A stretch of 64,000 nucleotides of DNA from contig JBITNC010000001.1 of NCBI GenBank assembly GCA_050084985.1, forward strand, positions 113,832,001-113,896,000, written 5' to 3'. The notes under the pieces are model-generated. The model was given only the letters and a program-made list of their open reading frames with translations. It had not been told where the DNA came from and ran no database searches. Position 1 is the stretch's first letter; every line of letters starts with the position of its first letter. This stretch comes from Nageia nagi (taxonomy: Eukaryota; Pinophyta). A program made the translations under genes and the position numbers. Of the stretch, positions 11,517 through 25,460 are shown piece after piece.

Positions 11517-13754
11517 CACATCCCCTCCAATGTTGGTTGACATCATATTGATCGATGCAAAGATCTACCACCCACTTCCTCTATGATCGATAATTGAATG
11601 ATTGCATGGCTATTGGCATAGTTTTCGATGTTGGTTGTTAGTTATGGGCTTTTATTATTTTGTTTTGTTAGATCCTAATCCTATCTAGGTTAGTGTGATA
11701 CCACTTTGACGTGCGCTCATCCACCCACCTTTTTTTGATGTAAAGGAACTTATTCTTTAATAGATTTGCTTTTTTATTAAAAAAAAAGAAAAAAATTCTA
11801 TCTTATTTATTTACCCTTTTATAATATGTATATCATCCTTTAAGTAAGGACACATATCTCAAGGAGATAGAAGGGTGTATATGATAATACTTATCTTTGA
11901 TAATACTTTGTTAATGTTTAAACTATTAGTAAAGTCATAATAACCAATGTAAGTGATAAGAATTTATTTGTGCATATGAGATTACTTCAATCTTGTTGAC
12001 AATTTATTAGAAATGAATAAGTTGAAGTATTTTCGAGATGTGTTTAATATTCTCCTAAAGTATTATTATATTACCTAAAATATTGAAAGTTTCATATCTA
12101 ATGCATTTTTTATGATTTATAAGCTCATTTTACTTTTGTTTTTCTAGGTTTAATGTGCCCTCAATTTCAAACGTATTTTAATATTTTTTTGAAATATTAA
12201 GAAATTCCATAATTGTAATTTTAATCATATCTAACCCTACATCTTCTATAGTACTTGTTCATGACAAAAAATCAACTAAAATCCCTATATATAATATTTT
12301 AATAGTGATTAGTAAATATATTTGAATTTTTTGTTATAATAATATAAAATATACTAAAATGATAAATTATTTTTACAATTTTTGAATAAAAAGTACAATA
12401 ATTGCATAAGTAATGGAATCGAGACTAAAATATGGAAGTGTCAAATTGAGGTGTCAAAGATAAGTAATGTAGTATTAATCTCTAGAATATGAGAAATTGT
12501 ATAATAAGGAAACGATAAACTTGAAAATATCATTTTTATGAATTCTGAAGCGATGTTCATGAGGAAGAAAGTTTTAGGATAATTATAAATAATAAAAGAT
12601 ATCATATATTGCTATTATGAAATATTCCAACATTCAATTAGAACATAACATTAAGAAATATATCTTAAATTTATAAGAGATAAAGAAAATTTTTTTTTTA
12701 CAAAAATTGTTAATATCAATATGTTAATGTTTAGTTAATTATAATATGAAAGATTATAAATCTATATAAGAGAAATTGAAATTTTTTTGATTCATGATCT
12801 TACTTCATTAATTTTGATTTTTCTAAGTACTTCAAATCTAATTCATGAAAGATATAAATTATAATAATCAATTATTTTACAAATTATTTACAACAAATTA
12901 AACTATACAATTTAAAAAAAAAAAAAAACAAGCATCAAAATCTAAACATATGTAAAATATAAAATAAAATATCCACAAATTTTAGTTCAAATATTATTTA
13001 CAGAAAATTTCTCTTTAAACTATTTTACTTATCTATTTTAAACCATTACAATTTCTTTAACTTAAATGGTACGATCTAGAAATTTGCACTTAACCCAACT
13101 TCAAAGATTTAACCACTCTCTATTCACTACCTCTATACAAACTCCAATATTTTTAATGCCTTGATGACTCATACTCTTTGTAAAACCTTATTTTTTTAAA
13201 ATATACCTTAACCTTAGCGTAAGGTATTAAAATACTTGTAATCCAATGATAGATCACCTCATGGAAGTGCAAACTTTACTAAACAAACAGGCTGAAATTG
13301 ACCGCTAGCTTTACAAGGAAGTGAAGCCCAAAACAAGAAGAATACGATTCCTCATAAGTACTGTAAAGGTGAAGCCCAACCCAACAACAATATGATGCCT
13401 TAGAAAAGTCAATGCGTGTTCTCCTTGGGTATTGTTTTCTCATAGGAAATTATTTTTACTGGAAGTTAATATACAGTTGATGTTATCATGGTGGTTATTT
13501 TTTCTGTTAAAATTATTTAAAATTTACATTTGATCTTATTTGTATTTGTTATAATTCTTGAACATCTAAAATAAGAAAACAAAATTACAATGAAAAGATA
13601 TTTTATGTTAAAGTTATTTCAGTATTGAGTTATAGAATTTAATGTATCACAACTAATTATTTGATTTAATTATTTACAAAATTTAAATAATCTTATTACA
13701 TCTATAATAATTTAACAAGATTATAATGAAAGATATCTTTTCTTTAAAAATTAT
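11517..13754. other. AT-rich intergenic DNA, nothing recognised
   Basis: The stretch holds short poly-A/T runs and accidental short frames only. Low-complexity A runs lie at about 11777-11795 and 12911-12929. Confidence 0.5.
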
Positions 13755-13960
13755 ATTACTATCCAATGATATAAGGAGAGTTGAAGAGAAGTGGGAAGAT
13801 AAAACTCTCAAGTTGAAGAACGGGAGGTCCCAAGTTCAAAACTCCCCCCTCACATCATGTAGATATATTAAGTTCAATCGATGGATGACCATGTTGACAT
13901 AGATGAAACTAGATGCAGCTCTCCATTAACTTTAAAGAGAACCTGCCATACATAAAATCT
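13755..13960 (+). repeat. Possible tRNA-derived SINE remnant
   Basis: The block GAGGTCCCAAGTTCAAAACT near 13826 resembles the end of a tRNA-type promoter (box B GGTTCGANTCC, with CpG decay). The following 100 bp resemble the minus-strand copy at 5500-5610. No clear A box, poly tail or target duplication was found. Confidence 0.35.
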
Positions 13961-14414
13961 TATTCCAAAAAATTAACCCACAAAAATAATTTCATAAAAA
14001 AATAATATTATGTAAGTACTAAATTATAAAATTTAATTTACCACAACTAATTATTTGACCTGTCAAACCTAAAATGGTGTAACTTATTATTTCCAAGGGT
14101 TGGTGTAGCCACCGGCCATTATTTAGAGTTATGATCCTTAAATTTCAAGCCATTAGTGTTGATGGGAACAGAGAAATCGATGAGGTGGCGGTCTCCTCTC
14201 TTTTCATGCCACGAGGTGTCCAGAAAGGAAAAATGGTGACTTGTCACAGTTCACACGATAAGACTGATGAAGAGTGTCATTTTCCTTACCATGATTTCTG
14301 TTTGCTGGCTTGAGGGACAGGATGGTACGTCCCACTGTTGTTGTTTGGGCATCTAATTTGACTGGTTCTAACATAGATATTTTAATACAGGATAACCAAG
14401 ATATTGTTCCAAGT

Positions 14415-14710
14415 CCTAAAGCTAGAAATATCTATGATGGGTCTCATAAGAATTATGAAAATTCCAAGTTGGCAGCATTTTTTGTCTTTAGCTATGTAAA
14501 TTAGAAAATATATATCTTAAGCTAGAAATATTTTTTATGGGTCTCATGAGATTAATGAAAATTCAAAGTTGGAAGCATTTATTGTGTTTAGTTATGTGAA
14601 TGAAATAAAAGTCTTACGCTGGAAAGACATTTTTATTGTCTTTAGCTATGCGAATTTTTATGGGTCTTATGATAAGACTCTAAATTCCAAGTTGTAAGTA
14701 TTTGATTGGT
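14415..14710 (+). repeat. Tandem repeat, about 105 bp, 2.5 copies
   Basis: The series AAGCTAGAAATAT ... ATGGGTCTCAT ... AAAATTC(C/A)AAGTTGG ... TTTAGCTATGT occurs at about 14419, 14519 and, rearranged, 14620. The copies are about 80% alike by eye. Two short open frames (14131-14313 and 14310-14504) run into the first copy and match nothing I know. Confidence 0.65.
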
Positions 14711-16786
14711 AACTTAAATAAATATGGAAGTTGAATTGGTTGAGATAAGGTATCTTTTGACAAAGACGAGATGATGTTTCTTGACAAAGATTGAAGTTTG
14801 AATGTTCATTGTTAACAAATGAAGAATTTGAACGTACAGTTTTATTATGATAATATTCATTGCATTTGAAATTTATAAAATTGAATAGTAAATATTAAAT
14901 TGAATATTGTATATTAGATTTTACATTGTGTTTTGTATAGTTTATTAATTTTAGATTTAATTTGTTACTTTTTATAGTTAATTCGGTGTAATTTTAATCT
15001 TTGAAAGATTTATTTCTTTGAAATTTTATATAGTTTATTTAATAATTTTTATTTTTAGTAAAGGGTTTTAATAGGATTTTTAAAATTTTACATATTGTTT
15101 GTAGATAAGTATTAAGATTAAAAGAGTGATTAATGAAGATAATATATTTATTAAAAAGTTAAAAAAAAGAGAAATGTAATCATTTAAAATTGAAAAAAGA
15201 AAGACGACATATTGAGGCCTCTTAAAGACGTATAAAGGTTATACAAAATTCATAAAATAAAAAAATAAGTAGGGCCTTCTAAAGGTATGTTCAATCTTCC
15301 TCAAAAAAGGGTGTCATTGGAGGCATCCACCTATTGCAACTTCTACTCCAAAACTTGAAGAACAAGTCGAGCATCCTTCGAGGAGTTTTAGATATTCTTT
15401 GTTGATTATTATGTGGTATCCTAGGCATCCTCTAAGTTGTGCGGTTAGCCTTGGAGGTACCTAACTTGCAAGTTGGTCTTCTTTAGTGTCTTCTCTTCCT
15501 TCTTAATTGTTATGGTAAGAGGGTCCTTTGATTCCTCAAAGTCTAAGCAGAAAAGCAAGGCCATTGCCATCATCAAAGTTTATCTTAGGCACTTTGGTAA
15601 TCTACTTATGGGGTCTGATTAGCATTCTCCTCCCTCTTTCAATCATTTTCTACCAAGCTATCCCTATTGACAATGTGTGGGAAGGGGATTTGATAGGGCT
15701 TCCCAACTCATTATTCTTTTATTAATTCATCCCCAATTTAGATGACTTTTTATCCAACAAAGAGACCTCTTATGAAAAGCTCTTTGAGTCCATTGCATGA
15801 GTATCCAAACTATCTCCAAAAGTTGATCTTGGGCTGTAGATTTACCATATCTTTTAGTTATCATGTTGTTAAAAAGTGTGGTAAGAAGCCTTGCATGTTT
15901 CAAGTTCGAGTATTTTCCTAACTAGATTGTAAGCATCAATTTTTACGAAGACTTGTATAGGAAATTTGGTATATTCATCACCTATTTATTGTAAAGGTAT
16001 TTGATAAATACCAAATAAAAACTTTGCACCATGTCTAGAATTTCATCAAGAGTAAGATTTTACATGATCATGAGCTTACTCTATCCCATCGCACTAGCAG
16101 AGATTCGCAATAACAACCATTATGGATTCTAACCTAATTTTTTCTCCTATCATCCTACTTTCATCAAAAGAGGCCCACCTCATTCTTTAGAGAATATTTT
16201 TTACAATTAATAGTTTAACCCTTAGCTTTGAGCCATAACATCTCTATAATCAAAATCATTAATATGGTAAATTTCATACCCCAAGCCTGCAACTTACTCT
16301 CTTTCCATGAAAGGGTCAATTCTTTCTCTAAATAAACATTTGACTTTGAGAAATTAAATAGAAAATTGATGATAACCCCCATCTCTAATTCTAGTTCTTA
16401 TGAGGAATCTAAGTAGTTACTTGTTCTAAAAATAATATGTTCGATAATGTGAGTGAAAATCATATCTATCCACATATATCCTGCATTCATATTCCACATT
16501 CTCCCCCATACACATGTTACATTTTATCATTGTATATTACATTTGTAGTTGATTGATCTTAGTCATTGGATCATCATTTTATGGCATCTACCCTTACTAA
16601 GAAAAGATACTAAGCCTCTTGGGTTGAATATGAATGTTACCTTGCTACACTTACATATCTTAACACTCTTAAGATTGAAATTAACAGGTGCTAACACACA
16701 TTCAATGATCTTAATCAAAGTGAACAATTTTCCCTACTCATCCTATTATTTGCTTAATCTCATTTTGAAGGTATGTTGGAGATTCA

Positions 16787-16790
<4 letters not shown>
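14711..16790. other. AT-rich intergenic DNA, no gene recognised
   Basis: A 65-codon open frame at 15528-15725 is in a slightly less AT-rich patch (15270-15900), but it has no recognisable domain and no splice-supported extension. I treat the whole stretch as unannotated. Confidence 0.5.
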
Positions 16791-16877
<87 letters not shown>

Positions 16878-16891
16878 CATGTGTGTGTGTG
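16791..16891. repeat. Long (AT)n microsatellite followed by a short (GT)n
   Basis: About 42 AT units (16791-16874) are followed by TTGCA and a GT run (16880-16890). Open frames through it (Tyr/Ile alternation) are artefacts. Confidence 0.97.
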
Positions 16892-18974
16892 TTATAGCAA
16901 AAATAATCTATGCCCAAAAATAATTCAAATATTTGAGATTAAGGGTGATCCTATGTAGGGCTATTGATGTCTAACTAGTAGTGGGATATCCCTCATGGAT
17001 GGCGATATGTCTAGCTTGGTTAGTGATCTTATTTCCTACAAACCATTATATGCTCATGATTGAGCTAGCTTTATCGAAGATCAAGCAACAAGTGAATAAT
17101 TTGGTTCATCTTGAGATAAAATGGACTTCATTGCATATACATTAGTCCATAACATGATTCATATTCAATTTGAACCACCTACATATTTCTTATTAATGAG
17201 GATTCATGTCAATGATTTAATGATCCTTTTAACATCATTGAATTCTTATATAGTTCCAATGTTTCAAACACGTAAGTTAACTACCATGCATCTTAGCCCA
17301 CACTTCTATATTACTTATACCATTACTACATCTTACATCATTTATGCCCTTATTTATGTGATCCCCCATCCTATATAACTCATAATTGCATAAAATAAAA
17401 TCTTTAACCAATCATCTTCTCATTACATTTGTATTGTTCCTTATTGTATGTGCTTGCATATATTGTCAATCATCATTATATTTTTTTATCCCTCATGAAC
17501 TTCCCTCCTAAATCTTCCAAATTGTTACCATACATATTCACCTCCATTTCTCTATTGCATACCTATTCCATGCATGGAATACACCCCTATACACCATCTA
17601 TCCAAAAATCCTCTCTTCACTTATCTTTTCATCCATTAATCTTGATGTCCTTATCAAATTATATGAGAGTTATCAATGATGATATTTGCTTGGTTTCCCT
17701 TATAGATTTTATATCCACATAAGGATGTAAAATGAGTATCTAAGATACCTACATCATAAAATGATAAGGTCATAAATATTAATATAGTTATAATCATCCA
17801 CATTACAAAACATTTATATTCCCATTATAATTACATAATTATTTCATCATATGCAAACTGATGTAATTACATATCACTATTCATAAACATTAAGCATGTT
17901 TATAATTCCATCATTTATTAAATAATCAAAATAAACATGTTCATCATATATATGCATAAACCATAAACCATCATATACTAACATCAAAATGTACAAATCA
18001 TACATATTATCATCATCAATATAAATACATCATCTATCATCCACACAATATAATCGTATATATACTAACATCATTATATAAACATACAATTATAAACATC
18101 ATATAAATCTATATCATCACTACAAATAACATATCCATATGGATAAGTTGCAAGTATTAGTGTATTTAACAATATCATAATGTCATGTACAAAATGGACC
18201 ATCAAGGCCATATATAATACTTCAATCTATATCTTATACCCAAAATATAAGATACATACAATCCCACCATGTCATAGGAGTATATAACCTCCTTATATTT
18301 CCACCACCCTCATCCTATTACTAAGTGGGAACCCTGCGCACTATTATTGATGTCGTAGGAGCTATCTATCTATTCACCCCTCCCATAAAGGGAATCCTAT
18401 GTATCCTCATACTAACCCTAGAATATAGAGAATTCATCAAAGTATTTAGGATATGATGGTTGATAAGCATAAATTCAATGAGATATACTCTAACTTGCAT
18501 AGATACATGAGCCATATTTTGAGCATTCACTAGCATCTCACTTTGCAGTCAAAGTGTTAACACCTAGTTTGAAACCCTTTTTTGGACCAAACTAGTTGTT
18601 ATATGACCCTCAAGATGTTATGATCAATATGATGTTATGTTATATGTTATTATCAATAAAGGATCAATTAAACTATATATCTCTTATTTTGTGTGAGGGA
18701 CCACCAACGTCAATGCTAGTATGCAATGGTGCATTCAATTAATCTCTTAATCCTATAAATAGAGAAATATATGCATGGGATGATAATAAGATTTTATCTT
18801 GATAGGACTATGCATATCTCTCAAAAACCTTTACGATATATTTAGAAACCAACTATCAAGATTGGAATCTATTACACTCAAGAGCTATCTACCACTCCTT
18901 CACGATATACATTGAGGCTTGTTTCAATAGTCGTTGGATCTAGAATTAGCTCACTCAAAATTTGTAGGAATCTT
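16892..18974. other. AT-rich flank of gypsy element A, no gene recognised
   Basis: Short open frames at 17121-17378 and 17429-17722 translate to low-complexity hydrophobic text without a domain. Many ATCAT/ATATA motifs (17740-18180) give a loosely repetitive look with no clear unit. Confidence 0.45.
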
Positions 18975-19704
18975 TGTAGAATAGAAAATTAGAATTACAG
19001 TATTTAAATAATCCCAAAACTTACTTAGCCTAAGATGGACAAAGATAAATAATAATGAAAATAAATAATATTCAATATAGAATAAGATAATGCCTATCAA
19101 GATGAAGATTCAAATACTTATTTATTACAAATGATACAAAGCAAGAAATGCATAAAGGAAAATTTGATCGAGATACCAATTAAACCATAACTCATCAATA
19201 TATAATAAATGGACCATCGTCGATCCACCCAGAGTGAAACAAGTTATCATTGGTCCTCGAATGGGTCATCATCAATCCTATTTTGGAGGAATCTAAAGTC
19301 GTGATTAAGGTTGTCACCTCCCTAGCTTGCAAGAATGCTATATTATGCACATTAACAATATAATAGCTTGCATAAAACAATTAGAGTATACAAATTCCAA
19401 TCTTGGTAAGGTGACATTGAGAAACACCTAAAGAGAATATGCCAATATCAAGCTCAAAATATGTTGTCCAAATTTGTCTTGATAATGGAATTATGTGGAT
19501 CTTAGTTATATAGAAAACTTGATAATGTAATCCACTCCTTGGATTGGCTTCCACACCTTTGGCCTCATATTACCTACAAATAAGATATAAATTAGTCCAT
19601 TATTATAGATTATGATGTTTATAATATTGATAATAATGAAATAATTCGATAATTACAATTTAATGATTTCAAATAGTTACATAAATTAAATTTATTTAAC
19701 TACA
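18975..19704 (-). repeat. 3' LTR of element A
   Basis: It is homologous to 35544-36283 along its whole length. Both copies share a TGTAG(A/G)AT start (plus strand), a CTACAAATAAGATA block near 19575/36150, and an end at AACTA(C/T)A. The minus-strand polypurine tract lies at 19705-19724. Confidence 0.82.
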
Positions 19705-19724
19705 TATGCCCCACTTTGGAATTA
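19705..19724 (-). other. Polypurine tract of element A
   Basis: On the minus strand CCAAAGTGGGGCATA abuts the LTR start TGTAG. The same kind of tract (AAAG-GGGGC-A) precedes the LTR in elements B, C and D. Confidence 0.7.
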
Positions 19725-20639
19725 TAATTGAAAAATACAAGTATTTGAATACACATTCCAAAGTAAAATATAAAGAAAAGCTCCATGAAATTTTTGATAA
19801 TTCCACTTGATGATAATCACCAACTCCATGCACCCTTTTTGACTTGGATGCTTTTCACCACAAGGAAAGAAAGAAGGATTCAAGGAGAAAAACACTTGCA
19901 AAATAGTGCTCTACCAAAATAACAATGCTCACCCAATATTTATTTTTCAATCATACATGCTTATAAAGACATGTTAGCTCATATTTATTATCATCATTTA
20001 TAACTGAATAACAAATATTGAGATATGCATGATGCAATGTATAATCTTGAAAAACATCACCATATACCTAAAAGAATCATGTATGGTAATACCCCATAGT
20101 GTATTTTTAAGTTTGCAGAGTACAACCATCTACCGATGAAGGTCATTGATGACTTTATCCATGATTCTTTTCATAATAAGATAACTTCAACAAAAATGAT
20201 AAACCAAATGATTATACCTAATCCTTGTGCTTGATTCCAGTAAACCAAACCTATTTGAAGAAAAAATTAATCTCAGGGGCCCTTGATAAGGCTACTTGTC
20301 AAAATAGTAATATGATTTTTGGTGGAAAGAGGATCAACAATGGTCTAAAGATGGACTGAAGGTGACCCTTTTCCTAATTTTGGTACCCACAAAATCACCA
20401 GGTTAAGTACATTTTGAGGGATTTAATTTTCATTATAAATTATTTAATTCTAATTTTGTATTTTTTGATTTTGGTTTTGAATATGGATTCTTTAATTTTT
20501 TTAGATTTTCTATGCTTTTTAATCTTTTTTTGAAGTAATAAATTAAGAAACTACAAATTATTTTTAAACTCATAAAGCCATGAAAAATAATCTAATCATA
20601 TAAATGAAACATTCAAGGTCAAAAAGTAATAAAAATTGA

Positions 20640-21336
20640 CAAAACAAGAAATTATACCCATAAATGGATCATTAGTGTTCCAAACATGGACCATTGTTGT
20701 CCATTTTTGCATAAATAAAATTTAAAATCTTGATTTTTTGTTAATTTTTTGTTGGGTATTTTGTCAAGAGGTGAAAAGCTTTTTGTGATGATTTGTTCAT
20801 GCATAAAATCTTTTCAAATGTCCAATTTTGTATGAATTTTTGACTTCTCTACCTTCTAAATATGATAATTTATAAGCTCGTTTACCAAAAATTGCAATGA
20901 CACCATATGGAGTAACCCAATTGGTTGAAACTTATCTTTAAGTTCTTAAGAGATTATCATGTTTGACACATTTTCAAGTAATAAAAAGTCTTCTATTTGA
21001 AACTCCTTAGATTTAATTTTCTTACCATATTCTCTTTTTATTTTGTTATGATATCATCTCAAATGTTCAAGTGCATTGATTCTATGTTCATCTAAGGTTT
21101 CTAATTGTTACAATCTTGCTTTTTTGTTGACCTTCTTCACTAAGTATTCCTTTTAATAGAACTCATAAAGATGGTATCTCAAGATCGAAGGGAATAACAA
21201 CTTCATTACTATAAACAAGAGAAAAAGGAGTAATAAAACCATAAAGATGGAGGGGAATTCATCTTGAAATGCTTCATTAAGGGATAGGAATCATCACATG
21301 TAAAATCAATCATAAAATCTACTAAAACTTAACCTT
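20640..21336 (-). pseudogene. Element A: integrase C-terminal remnant
   Basis: Translation on the minus strand gives a block equivalent to the PFSLVYGTEAVLP integrase signature (about 21230-21200). Downstream comes a decayed W-L-x-P-Y / SYLEGREVKNS-like segment, the usual GPY-type end of gypsy integrase. Stops are frequent. The zinc-binding part and catalytic D,D,E are absent between here and the RNase H at 21337, so an internal deletion is inferred. Confidence 0.6.
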
Positions 21337-22511
21337 TTATAGATTTTTATTAATAAAAATAAGGTCAAACTCTTGAGGCAACATCAGCCATTTTGTTACT
21401 CTACTTGACAAATATGGTTTGGATAATAAATACCTTAATGGATAAACCTTCATAACAACATGAGTAGTGCTTCTTAAAATATAATATCTTAACTTTTCAG
21501 CTATAAAAGCAATGGAATAACATAATTTATTAATAGGAACACACCTTATTTCATAGTCTACTAATGTTTTGCTTGTGAAATAAACAACCCTTTCTTTTCC
21601 ATGTTCATATTTTCTAGCAAGAATTTCCCCCAATGCTTGTCAAGTAGCAAATAAATACAACCAAAGAGACTCTCTATATTGATAAGGTGAAAAAACCAAT
21701 GGATTGCTCAAATATTTCTTAATTTGATCAAAGGCTTGTTGATATTTTTCATCCCATACAAAGTTTATTCCTTTCTTAAGAAAATGAGAAAATGGAGTGC
21801 ACTTATTAAAAAGTTGAGAAATAAACCTTCTTATTGCTTATACTTTTTTGGAAATACTTTTAAGTTACTTCAAGCTTTTTCATGGTTGAATTTCGATGAT
21901 TTCTTTGACTTTGTTGGGATCTATCTCAATGCCTCTTTTAGAAATAATATAACCTAATAAGTTATCAGAAGAAACTCCAAATACACATTTTTGAGGTTTC
22001 CTTTTTAAATTATACTTTTCCATTATTTCAAAAACCACTTTCAATTCATTAAGAGGATCTTCATTTCTTTTTAGTTTTACAAAAATATCATCTACATAAA
22101 CCTCTATGGTTACATGAATGAGATAATGAAACATAACTATCATAGCTCTTTGATATGTGGCATCCACATTCTTAAAACCAAAAGGCATAATTTTCTAACA
22201 AAAAATATCTCAAGGGGTGTGATAAGTTGTTTTATGTTGGTCACTTTCCTTGATCTTAATTTGATTACAACCTAAAAATCCATCCATAAATAATAACTTT
22301 CATATTCTATAAAAATATCAACAATCATATCAATGTTAGGTAAGGGAAAATCATATTTCAAGCATGCTTTGTTGATATATCTAAAATCGGTACAAAATCT
22401 AATTTCCTCATCAGATTTTTAAGCTGGAACTATACTATACATCCAAGGAGAATAATTAATAGCTTTAATGAAATTTTCTTTAAGATATTTATCAATTTCC
22501 TTCTTTACTAA
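21337..22511 (-). pseudogene. Element A: reverse transcriptase (C-terminal part) and RNase H
   Basis: The reading order is 22511 down to 21337. Visible RT motifs are MPFGFKNVDATYQRAM, an EVYVDDIFVK active-site block (YVDD intact), PQKCVFGV, LLGYIISKRGIEIDP, and then the RNase H segment YFTSKTLVDYEIRCVPINKL. The upstream half (IRFCTDFRYINKAC, PLPNIDMIVD) contains several stops. The break at 22511 is exactly where element B entered; the RT N-terminus resumes at 32211. Confidence 0.85.
22507..22511. repeat. Target duplication ACTAA of element B, left copy
   Basis: ACTAA here equals ACTAA at 32206-32210. It directly abuts the two LTR ends. Confidence 0.85.
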
Positions 22512-23164
22512 TGTTATAATTGAAATAATAATTATCATAGTTATTTATAGAATAATTAAATTCTCTAATTAACCAAAATAATAGGAAATTGATGACATAA
22601 AAGATGGTAAATATCAACTTGACCTTGACCTATCAAAATTGGATTAATAAAAGATACAAACCTATACTTTACTTATGATGATGGACGAAGGTGAGATTCA
22701 ATCAAGAGATGATGAATGATGAGCTTATTTGAAATACAAAACCACCAATCCAACCTCAACTTAGCAATAGTGCCAAAAACCCAACAATAGTGCTTGGCTA
22801 TCCTTCTAGAATGACTCACCTTCAAGATCGATGTCATCATCTCACCTTCAATGCATCAAATCTCGATCTTGAAGGGATGTAGGATTGACACAAGTATATT
22901 TCCACCTATCAAGGATTTAGGATTATGTCATGTCATGTCATATATTGGATCATGCAAAATCCCTCCATCTTTATAGGTAACATGTCTAGTGCTAAGGCTC
23001 CTCCTCAGGCTTATTTTGATGCTGAGATGACTTGTTACCATAAAACATAAAGGTAGATAAGAGTGCACATGGAAAAGAATATTTATTCAATAAATTAAAT
23101 AAATCATTTCAAATATCTAAAAAGGTATTTTAATCAAATCAAAATTCCTTTTTAGGTGTTAACA
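22512..23164 (-). repeat. 3' LTR of element B
   Basis: On the minus strand it starts TGTTAACACCTAAAAAGG and ends ATTATAACA. It is clearly homologous to 31488-32205; for example, a TGCTAAGGCTCCTCCT(C/T)AGG block is shared at 22990 and 32033. Confidence 0.88.
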
Positions 23165-23184
23165 GATGCCCCACTTTGAATTTA
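23165..23184 (-). other. Polypurine tract of element B
   Basis: On the minus strand TTCAAAGTGGGGCATC abuts the LTR start TGTTAACACC. Confidence 0.75.
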
Positions 23185-23539
23185 TTTTGATGCTTTTGAA
23201 ATAAAAGAAAATCAAAGCATGAATTCAAAGTATAACAAGATAAGTGAGAAAATACCCCCTAAAAATTTGTGATATGGAGATAGCTTTGGATGCTCCAAGT
23301 TTTACTTATGTTATGGCCCTTCATTGACTTGGTTGTGAAATGATGGACCTCTCATCATAGGAGCAATCCAAGGCAAAGAAAAAGGTACCTATAAAGAGCT
23401 TAGACAAGAATTTTTTTTGTGTAATATATCTAAAATATAAATATGATATGGAAAGTATGATAAGTGATAATAAAATAAACCCATCCTTTGTGACTTACTC
23501 ACCAAGATGAGATGAAGATGATAAGCAATTTGGATTGAT

Positions 23540-23750
23540 CAGCTTGGTTTCCCAAGCCACCATGTTGCCATGGATTTTAATATGAATGGTACTTCCTTAC
23601 AAAAGGTACTAAATGATAAGATTTACCCTTCCTTACAAAGGTGTAAAGTGATAAGGATGATCATATTGGTTTTCCAATCCACCATGTTGTCATGGATTTG
23701 TTGATAAGAGTGCCCCTTCCTTACAAAGGAGGCCAATGATATGAACAAAA
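23540..23750 (-). repeat. Tandem repeat in the 3' region of element B
   Basis: Two degenerate copies lie 122 bp apart. The block CCACCATGTTG(C/T)CATGG is at 23557 and 23679, and CTTCCTTACAAA(A)GG recurs after each. They lie between integrase and the LTR, where Tat elements often carry such arrays. Confidence 0.7.
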
Positions 23751-24035
23751 AATGAAATACCATATTTACATGTTTTTGACAAGCATTATTTGATAAGCAA
23801 CTTTTCATGAAAATGAAATGAAAGTGAAAGAATGAAAATACCATTTTCATTAATTTACTATGATATGAAAATGATGATAAGTTTTTGAACCTTTTTGTTA
23901 AATAGAATCTAGTGGTATCGCTAGGTTATAAGCTCATTTTCCTAAAATGTTAGTATGAAATAATGAAGATATGTAAAAATTCTATGAAAAAGATCAGACA
24001 TAAATTTTTTTTAGATGCATAACATTGATTGGATT

Positions 24036-24720
24036 TCATTCCTCTTTACCTTTAATTGAAGATAATTTATACATAACTTTTCCAAAATTTCCAATGATCT
24101 TGTTAGAAGCTTCAGCTTGACCATTACCTTGGGAGTAATATTGGGTAGAGAACTTTCTTTCAATGTGATATTTAGCACAATTATTCAACGTAGTTACCTT
24201 TAAATATAGGGCCAGTATCCATGAACAATTTACAAGGAACACCATATCTAGAAATGATAAACTCAATAAGAAATTCAATAATCTTACCTCCTTTTGTAAA
24301 TTTCATGGGTATAACATCCACCCATTTTATGAAATATTATGCAGCTATAATGATAAAATTATGGGCATATCTTGAAATAGGGTTAATTTTGCCAATAAAA
24401 TCAAGTGCCAAAATAGAGAAAGATAAAGGAGATGCAATAAAATTCAAAACATGAGAAGGATAAGGTTGAATACTAGCATTCTTTTAACATTGTTCATATT
24501 TTTTGATATGTATTTCACAATATTCAAGCATAGTAGGTCAATAATAACCTAGTATAAAGTAACTTTTTATAAACAAATTTAGCACTAAAGTGTCCACCAC
24601 ATTCACCATCATGAGCTTGATGAAGGGCCATATCTACTTTAGACCTCATTAAATATCTAAGAAGAGCACCATCAAAAGATCTTCTATATAATAAATCACC
24701 TAAGATGACATACTTAGTTG
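24036..24720 (-). pseudogene. Element B: integrase
   Basis: From right to left there is a zinc-binding region with the H-x-G-x-C-G-G-H-F pattern (near 24620), then a broken core, then the end of the core at 24278-24036. There FSTQYYSQGNGQAEASNKII is recognisable, with the catalytic Glu in GQAEA. Frameshifts and stops separate the parts. The C-terminal PFSLVYG block is not found downstream, so the domain is truncated near 24036. Confidence 0.78.
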
Positions 24721-25035
24721 CTAAAGTTTTAAGTCTAATCCTAGAATTATGATCAAATTTAATAGGAATAACACCATATTTAAGATAATTAAAAACATCT
24801 TGATACCATTCACATGTATTGATACAATTAGCAAAAACATAATGATCTTCAACGAAATCTTCAACAACAAAATCATGGGAAGGCTTACCAATATTTTTGA
24901 TTGTGAGAATGATCTCATCATCTTATATGGGACTAGGAGAAAGGGAAGCAATACTAGCCATAACATCAACATACCTATTGCTATCTCTTGGAATGTTATT
25001 AATTTCATACTTATTGAAGTAGATAAGAAGATTCT

Positions 25036-25360
25036 CTACCATTTGCTTGTATGATTGCAACTTGGGATCTTTGGTGTTGTAAATGTTGGATGCTTCTTTA
25101 CAATGAGTTGAGAATCACCAAATAATTTGATACTTTTTACTTTTAGAAGTATTTCAACCTTAAAACCTAAAATTAGAGCTTCATATTCTACCATGTTGTT
25201 AGTACAATCAAAATATAAATGGTAAGACATAGGGATAACATCATCGTTAGAGTTGATGAGAACAATTCCTACCCTTGCTTTGTGAATGCACTTAGAACCA
25301 TAAAATAATAGGGTAAGTTCATCATTTTATATGAAACCAATAAAAAATTATGGATACTCA
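25036..25360 (-). pseudogene. Element B: second (archaeal-type) RNase H
   Basis: The block LYFDCTNNMVEYEALILGF (E in VEYEAL) and a following LFGDSQLIV (catalytic Asp) mark the extra RNase H of Tat elements. The first Asp block (FYGSKC) sits upstream near 25310 in another frame, with its Asp changed. It is dead. Confidence 0.82.
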
Positions 25361-25460
25361 AGGTTAAGAATGAAGCGATTAGGGACATAACAATAGTGTA
25401 TGGTTCAAGGGTCTTCTCACTATTGATGCACCTACAATATCCACTTATTATCCTCCTTCT

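Noticed and set aside
16549-16958. Open frames with long Tyr-Ile or Ile-Tyr runs
   Set aside because: They run through the AT microsatellite.
17121-17722. Two hydrophobic open frames of 85 and 97 codons
   Set aside because: Composition reflects local AT/CAT-rich DNA; no domain or neighbour supports them.
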